From: an uncultured Lachnospiraceae bacterium
GTDB taxonomy: Bacteria; Bacillota; Clostridia; Lachnospirales; Lachnospiraceae
DNA length: 44,429 nucleotides
Direction of reading: 5' to 3'
Assembly: GCA_944381535.1 (NCBI GenBank)
Contig: CALWLN010000189.1
Coordinates: 1 to 44,429 of the forward strand
In this document: piece after piece, positions 40,981 to 44,429 of the stretch
How positions within the stretch are numbered: the stretch's first letter is position 1
How the letters are laid out: each line of letters starts with the position of its first letter
Made by a program: the position numbers and the translations under genes
The notes under the pieces: generated by a model
Told to the model about the DNA's origin: nothing
The model's database searches: none
Seen by the model: only the letters and a program-made list of their open reading frames with translations

Positions 40981-40986
40981 ACCTTA

Positions 40987-41016
40987 AGTATAACACAGGG
41001 ATTCGTAAAATTTCAA
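40987..41016 (-). promoter_or_regulatory. Promoter of the PHP gene leader
   Basis: On the minus strand TTGAAA (41011-41016) and TATACT (40987-40992) are spaced by 18 bases. Confidence 0.7.
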
Positions 41017-41026
41017 TAAAAAATTC

Positions 41027-41055
41027 TTGAAAAGTTTTTCTCCTTGGTGTAATGT
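41027..41055 (+). promoter_or_regulatory. Promoter of azlCD
   Basis: TTGAAA (41027-41032) and TAATGT (41050-41055) are spaced by 17 bases; it is divergent from the PHP promoter ten bases away. Confidence 0.65.
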
Positions 41056-41109
41056 AATAGCGTATGCGTTCTTTTTGTAACGCAATGAAGTAAAACAGAG
41101 GATGATAAC

Positions 41110-41862
41110 ATGGAGCAGAAGAGTTATAAAAAGGCTTTTAAAGCGGCCTTTCCCTATACCATTCCTGTGCTGACAGGCTATCTGTTTATCGGCATTGCCT
41201 TTGGCGTCATGTTTCAGGAAAAGGGATACAATTTTCTGTGGGCGGCGCTGATGAGTCTTCTGGTGTACGCCGGAAGCGGACAATATCTGGCAGTGAATTT
41301 TTTCGCGTCTGGCGTCAGTTTCCTACAGGTGATATTTATGACCTTTATGGTGAATGTGCGTCATATCTTTTACGGGCTGTCCTTGCTGGAGCGGTTTGCA
41401 AATATGGGAAAACAGCGGTTGTATATGATTTTTTCCCTGACGGACGAGACCTATTCCCTGTATTTTATCACGAAGGTGCCTAAGGGGGTGGATGAGAAAA
41501 AATTTCTCTTAGGTATCGCCCTGCTGGACCAGTGTTACTGGATCATCGGCTCCATCATCGGCGCTCTGGCCGGCTCCATGATTCCATTTGACGCAACGGG
41601 CATTGATTTTGCCATGACGGCGCTGTTTCTGGTGATATTTGTGGAGCAGTGGATGAGCAGCAGACAGCATATTCCGGCGCTGGCCGGTCTTGGCTGCGGT
41701 CTCCTCTGCCTGCTGCTGTTCGGGAAGGACAATTTTATTCTGCCTGCCATGATCTGCATTATGGTTCTTTTGCTGTCTTGCCGGAAGGTGATTGAGAAAC
41801 CGCAAAAGGGAGAGCAGGAGTCTTTGACGAGCGAAAAGGAGGTGGAAGGTCATGCCGATTAG
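41110..41862 (+). CDS. azlC: AzlC-family branched-chain amino acid exporter, large subunit
   Basis: This 250-residue membrane protein with six to seven spans matches AzlC: FPYTIPVLTGYLFIGIAFG, YAGSGQYLAVNFF, FMVNVRHIFYGLSLL and LTDETYSL are typical. With AzlD it exports leucine/isoleucine/valine analogues and related amino acids. The charged C-terminal tail of about 25 residues is cytoplasmic. It overlaps azlD by 11 bases. Confidence 0.93.
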   Translation: MEQKSYKKAFKAAFPYTIPVLTGYLFIGIAFGVMFQEKGYNFLWAALMSLLVYAGSGQYLAVNFFASGVSFLQVIFMTFMVNVRHIFYGLSLLERFANMGKQRLYMIFSLTDETYSLYFITKVPKGVDEKKFLLGIALLDQCYWIIGSIIGALAGSMIPFDATGIDFAMTALFLVIFVEQWMSSRQHIPALAGLGCGLLCLLLFGKDNFILPAMICIMVLLLSCRKVIEKPQKGEQESLTSEKEVEGHAD

Positions 41863-42190
41863 CCCTATGCGTTCTCTTTTGATTATCCTGGCGGTGGCGG
41901 CTACCACATTTCTCACCCGGGTGCTGCCCTTTGCGGTATTTCCCAAGAATAAGGAGATACCCAGGGTGGTACAATATCTGGGAAAGGTACTGCCTCCGGC
42001 TGTCATCGGAATGTTGGTGATATACTGCTTCAAGTCCGTACGGGTGACGGCGTTTCCCTTCGGGCTGCCGGAGCTGATTGCGGGGGCCGTGGTGGTGGCG
42101 CTTCACGTCTGGAAGCGGAATAATCTTTTGAGTATCGGTGTGGGAACCGTTCTCTATATGGTACTGGTGCAAACCGTGTTTTCGGTATAG
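41852..42190 (+). CDS. azlD: AzlD-family branched-chain amino acid exporter, small subunit
   Basis: This 112-residue protein with four spans is the partner of AzlC. It has the family pattern TTFLTRVLPFAVFPKN and YLGKVLPPAVIGMLVIY. The ATG at 41852 lies within the azlC end and follows AAAGGAGGTGG. Both subunits are needed for export in known systems. Confidence 0.92.
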   Translation: MPISPMRSLLIILAVAATTFLTRVLPFAVFPKNKEIPRVVQYLGKVLPPAVIGMLVIYCFKSVRVTAFPFGLPELIAGAVVVALHVWKRNNLLSIGVGTVLYMVLVQTVFSV

Positions 42191-42193
42191 CAC

Positions 42194-42222
42194 TTGCTAT
42201 TTTACATCAAAAACGTTATAGT
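42194..42222 (+). promoter_or_regulatory. Promoter of lysA
   Basis: TTGCTA (42194-42199) and TATAGT (42217-42222) are spaced by 17 bases, 50 bases before the start codon. Confidence 0.6.
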
Positions 42223-42271
42223 GTTTCTGATAGAAGTTTGAGACATAAGATTTGCAAGGAGACAGAAGAGT

Positions 42272-43552
42272 ATGAGCAAAAAACCTTTCGTAACTTATGA
42301 AAAATTACAGGAGATTGTGAAGGAATATCCCACCCCCTTTCATTTATATGATGAAAAAGGTATCCGTGCCAATGCCAGGGCGCTTCGGGAGGCGTTTTCC
42401 TGGAACAAGGGCTACAGGGAATTCTTTGCGGTGAAGGCCAATCCCAATCCCTTTCTGATCAATATTTTAAGGGAATACGGCTGCGGGTGCGACTGCTCCT
42501 CCCTGACGGAGCTGATGTTGTCGGAAGCCCTGGATATCACAGGAGAGGATATCATGTTTTCCTCCAACTCCACGCCGGCGAAGGAATACCTTTATGCCGA
42601 CAAGCTGAGAGCCACCATCAATCTGGATGACTTTACCCATATTGAATTTCTGGAAAAGACCCTGGGACATATTCCGGAGACCATCAGCTGCCGGTTTAAT
42701 CCGGGCGGTGTTTTCAAATTGGGGAACGGGATTATGGACAATCCCGGCGACGCCAAGTACGGTTTTACGGAGGAACAGTTGTTTGAGGGCTTTAAGCTTT
42801 TAAAGAAGAAGGGAGCCAAACGGTTCGGTATTCACGCTTTTCTGGCCAGCAATACCGTGACCAATGAATATTATCCCACGCTGGCAAAAATACTTTTTGA
42901 GCTGGCGGTGGATTTAAAGCGGGAGACCGGGGCGGATATTCGCTTCATCAATCTGTCCGGCGGTGTCGGAATTCCCTATACGCCGGACCAGGAGCCCAAT
43001 GATATCCATGCCATTGGAGAAGGGGTCCGTGATGTTTTTGAACGGATTTTGGTGCCGGCCGGCATGGGGGATGTGGCCCTTTACACGGAGTTGGGGCGCT
43101 TCATGACAGGACCTTACGGTTGTCTTGTGACCACGGCGATTCATCAGAAGCACACATACAAGGAGTACATCGGCTGCGATGCCTGTGCGGTGGACCTGAT
43201 GCGGCCGGCCATGTACGGCGCCTACCATCATATTACGGTGATGGGCAAGGAGGACGCTCCCTGTGACCATCTGTATGATGTGACCGGCTCTCTCTGTGAG
43301 AACAACGACAAATTCGCCGTGGACCGCATGCTTCCCAAGGTGGATATCGGTGATTTGCTGGTGATTCACGACACGGGGGCTCACGGATATTCCATGGGGT
43401 ATAATTACAACGGCAAGCTGAAATCGGCAGAGCTGCTTCTTAAGGAGGACGGTTCGGTGCAGCTGATCCGCCGGGCCGAAACGCCGAAAGATTACTTTGC
43501 CACCTTTGATTGTTTTGACATTTTGAAGAAAATGGATTATAATCAAAATTAG
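42272..43552 (+). CDS. lysA: Diaminopimelate decarboxylase
   Basis: This PLP enzyme (426 residues) makes L-lysine from meso-diaminopimelate. The cofactor lysine is in FFAVKANPNPFL (about residue 54), the phosphate loop is INLSGGVGIPY, and the substrate-binding and catalytic Cys is in VTGSLCENNDKFAVDR. The HAFLASNTV segment differs from the usual HIGS and is the subfamily seen in many Clostridia. AAGGAGACAG precedes the ATG at 42272. The final codons contain the promoter of the next transcription unit. Confidence 0.92.
   Translation: MSKKPFVTYEKLQEIVKEYPTPFHLYDEKGIRANARALREAFSWNKGYREFFAVKANPNPFLINILREYGCGCDCSSLTELMLSEALDITGEDIMFSSNSTPAKEYLYADKLRATINLDDFTHIEFLEKTLGHIPETISCRFNPGGVFKLGNGIMDNPGDAKYGFTEEQLFEGFKLLKKKGAKRFGIHAFLASNTVTNEYYPTLAKILFELAVDLKRETGADIRFINLSGGVGIPYTPDQEPNDIHAIGEGVRDVFERILVPAGMGDVALYTELGRFMTGPYGCLVTTAIHQKHTYKEYIGCDACAVDLMRPAMYGAYHHITVMGKEDAPCDHLYDVTGSLCENNDKFAVDRMLPKVDIGDLLVIHDTGAHGYSMGYNYNGKLKSAELLLKEDGSVQLIRRAETPKDYFATFDCFDILKKMDYNQN
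43515..43543 (+). promoter_or_regulatory. Consensus promoter inside the lysA 3' end
   Basis: TTGACA (43515-43520) and TATAAT (43538-43543) are both perfect and spaced by 17 bases. It would start transcription at about 43550, just ahead of the guanine riboswitch. Confidence 0.92.
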
Positions 43553-43613
43553 CTTATATAGGTTCGTGATTGGATGAACGTCTCTACCAACTACCGGAAT
43601 AGTTGACTATAAG
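43553..43613 (+). promoter_or_regulatory. Guanine-type purine riboswitch
   Basis: P1 forms from CTTATAT and CTATAAG, P2 from GTTCGT and ATGAAC, and P3 from AACTA and AGTT. The junction reads GTCTCTACC, and the loops GATTGG and CCGGAAT resemble the class consensus. The 3' junction GACTAT has the C that pairs with guanine (adenine types have U). The downstream gene is a guanine deaminase, which suits guanine sensing. Confidence 0.93.
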
Positions 43614-43632
43614 TTTTTTCCTGTATGGGAAA

Positions 43633-43663
43633 AAGTCGGCTTTCCGGGGAGTTGGTCTTTTTT
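43633..43663 (+). terminator. Expression-platform terminator of the guanine riboswitch
   Basis: AAGTCGGCT (43633-43641) pairs with AGTTGGTCT (43650-43658), mostly by G-U and G-C pairs, followed by a run of T. An alternative hairpin TTTTTCC/GGGAAAAA (43614-43634) lies between it and the aptamer. Confidence 0.65.
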
Positions 43664-43732
43664 GTTTTTGGGAAATGCCGGCGGCACAGGGGTTAAGGAA
43701 ACAGAGCGTGACGAGAAAAAAGGAGGAAGGCT

Positions 43733-44429
43733 ATGAGAGACGCATTTGTCTTGAAAGGAAATTTCATTTACAGCCGGGATGAAAAGAATTTAAACACGGT
43801 GGAACAGGGGTATCTGGTCTGTGAAAACGGAGTATCCAAGGGAATCTTCACAGAGCTTCCGGAGAAATATTCACAGCTTCCGGTGGAGGATTACGGGGAG
43901 AAGATCATTCTGCCCGGCCTCTCGGACCTGCATGCCCATGCGCCCCAGTATGCCATGCGGGCCAACGGCATGGACATGGAGCTTCTGGACTGGCTGAACA
44001 CCTACACCTTTCCGGTGGAGAGCCGCTACCGGGATTTGGAATACGCAAGGGCAGCCTACGGGCAGTACGCAAAGGCACTAAGGATAAGCGCCACCACCCG
44101 GGCCTGCGTTTTCGGAACCCTTCACCGGGAAGGGACGCTGCTGTTGATGGAGCTTTTGGAGGAGGCCGGAATCCGGGGCTATGTGGGAAAGGTCAATATG
44201 GACCGCAACAGTCCGGATTATCTGCGGGAGAAAAGCGCAAAAAGCGCTCTTTCGGACACCCGGAAATGGATTGAGGAAAGTCAGCGTTTTACAAAGGTAA
44301 AACCGATTTTAACGCCCCGGTTTATTCCAAGCTGCTCCGATGAGCTGATGCGGGGGCTGGCAAAGCTGCAGCGGGAGACGGGGCTTCCGGTGCAGAGCCA
44401 TCTGTCCGAGAATTTCGGAGAGATTGCCT
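43733..44429 (+). CDS. guaD: Guanine deaminase (partial, runs off the window)
   Basis: This amidohydrolase converts guanine to xanthine plus ammonia. The visible 232 residues contain ILPGLSDLHAHAPQYAMRANG (HxH metal site), LLDWLNTYTFPVE, MDRNSPDYLRE and VQSHLSEN (third metal histidine). These are the signatures of the guanine deaminase family. AAGGAGG precedes the ATG at 43733. The C terminus, with the remaining metal Asp, lies beyond 44429. The guanine riboswitch upstream matches the product, although a degradation gene under a riboswitch that normally shuts off expression is notable. Confidence 0.92.
   Translation, partial: MRDAFVLKGNFIYSRDEKNLNTVEQGYLVCENGVSKGIFTELPEKYSQLPVEDYGEKIILPGLSDLHAHAPQYAMRANGMDMELLDWLNTYTFPVESRYRDLEYARAAYGQYAKALRISATTRACVFGTLHREGTLLLMELLEEAGIRGYVGKVNMDRNSPDYLREKSAKSALSDTRKWIEESQRFTKVKPILTPRFIPSCSDELMRGLAKLQRETGLPVQSHLSENFGEIA

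Overview
The window reads as a chromosomal segment of a Gram-positive, spore-forming gut Clostridium relative, most likely a Lachnospiraceae member. Pointers are the moderately high GC coding sequence with strong AGGAGG-type ribosome sites, the cysE-cysS-mrnC-rlmB-sigH order shared with other Firmicutes, a tRNA-Cys-type T-box, preQ1 and guanine riboswitches, LytTR and AraC regulators, and Ku plus a stand-alone ligase. No phage, transposase or CRISPR array is visible. Species-level placement is not possible from the sequence alone. 

Left part (1-13 kb): two tandem Uma2-type nucleases on the minus strand; a preQ1-I riboswitch controlling queT; apt; ispF overlapping an Eis-like acetyltransferase; a LytTR response regulator followed by a histidine kinase that has lost its ATP-binding core; then a heterodimeric ABC exporter pair whose promoter carries a direct repeat of the LytTR kind. 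After that come a lipoprotein esterase, a flavodoxin-like protein, a truncated aldo/keto reductase, a double zinc-ribbon protein, and a two-gene NHEJ module (Ku, ligase). 

Middle (14-20.5 kb): a carbohydrate-type island with two AraC regulators, an ADP-ribosylglycohydrolase-fold enzyme, an FAD-dependent oxidoreductase and a GH123/DUF4091-like hydrolase. The first AraC gene is followed by two perfect 15-bp direct repeats abutting the next promoter. No transporter is encoded here, so the substrate is unknown. 

20.7-27.7 kb: an AT-rich MNT/HEPN pair, a UDP-sugar pyrophosphorylase, then a conserved housekeeping operon led by a cysteine T-box (cysE, cysS, mrnC, rlmB, sigH, two small genes). tRNA-Thr and tRNA-Gly follow. 

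28-32 kb: an ECF sigma factor, a membrane protein, an ABC ATPase and a damaged permease, then a third Uma2 paralogue. 

32.3-38.9 kb (minus strand): a compact vanG-type glycopeptide-resistance locus, read in transcription order as vanR, vanS, a small unknown gene, vanG, vanXY, vanT. Together these encode sensing, D-Ala-D-Ser ligation, removal of D-Ala-ended precursors and D-Ser production. 

39-44.4 kb: an S1-domain protein, a PHP-domain protein behind a structured leader with an intrinsic terminator, azlCD, lysA, and a guanine riboswitch driving a guanine deaminase that runs off the right edge. A recurring theme is small deletions or truncations in accessory genes (kinase, permease, aldo/keto reductase), which looks like ongoing gene decay.
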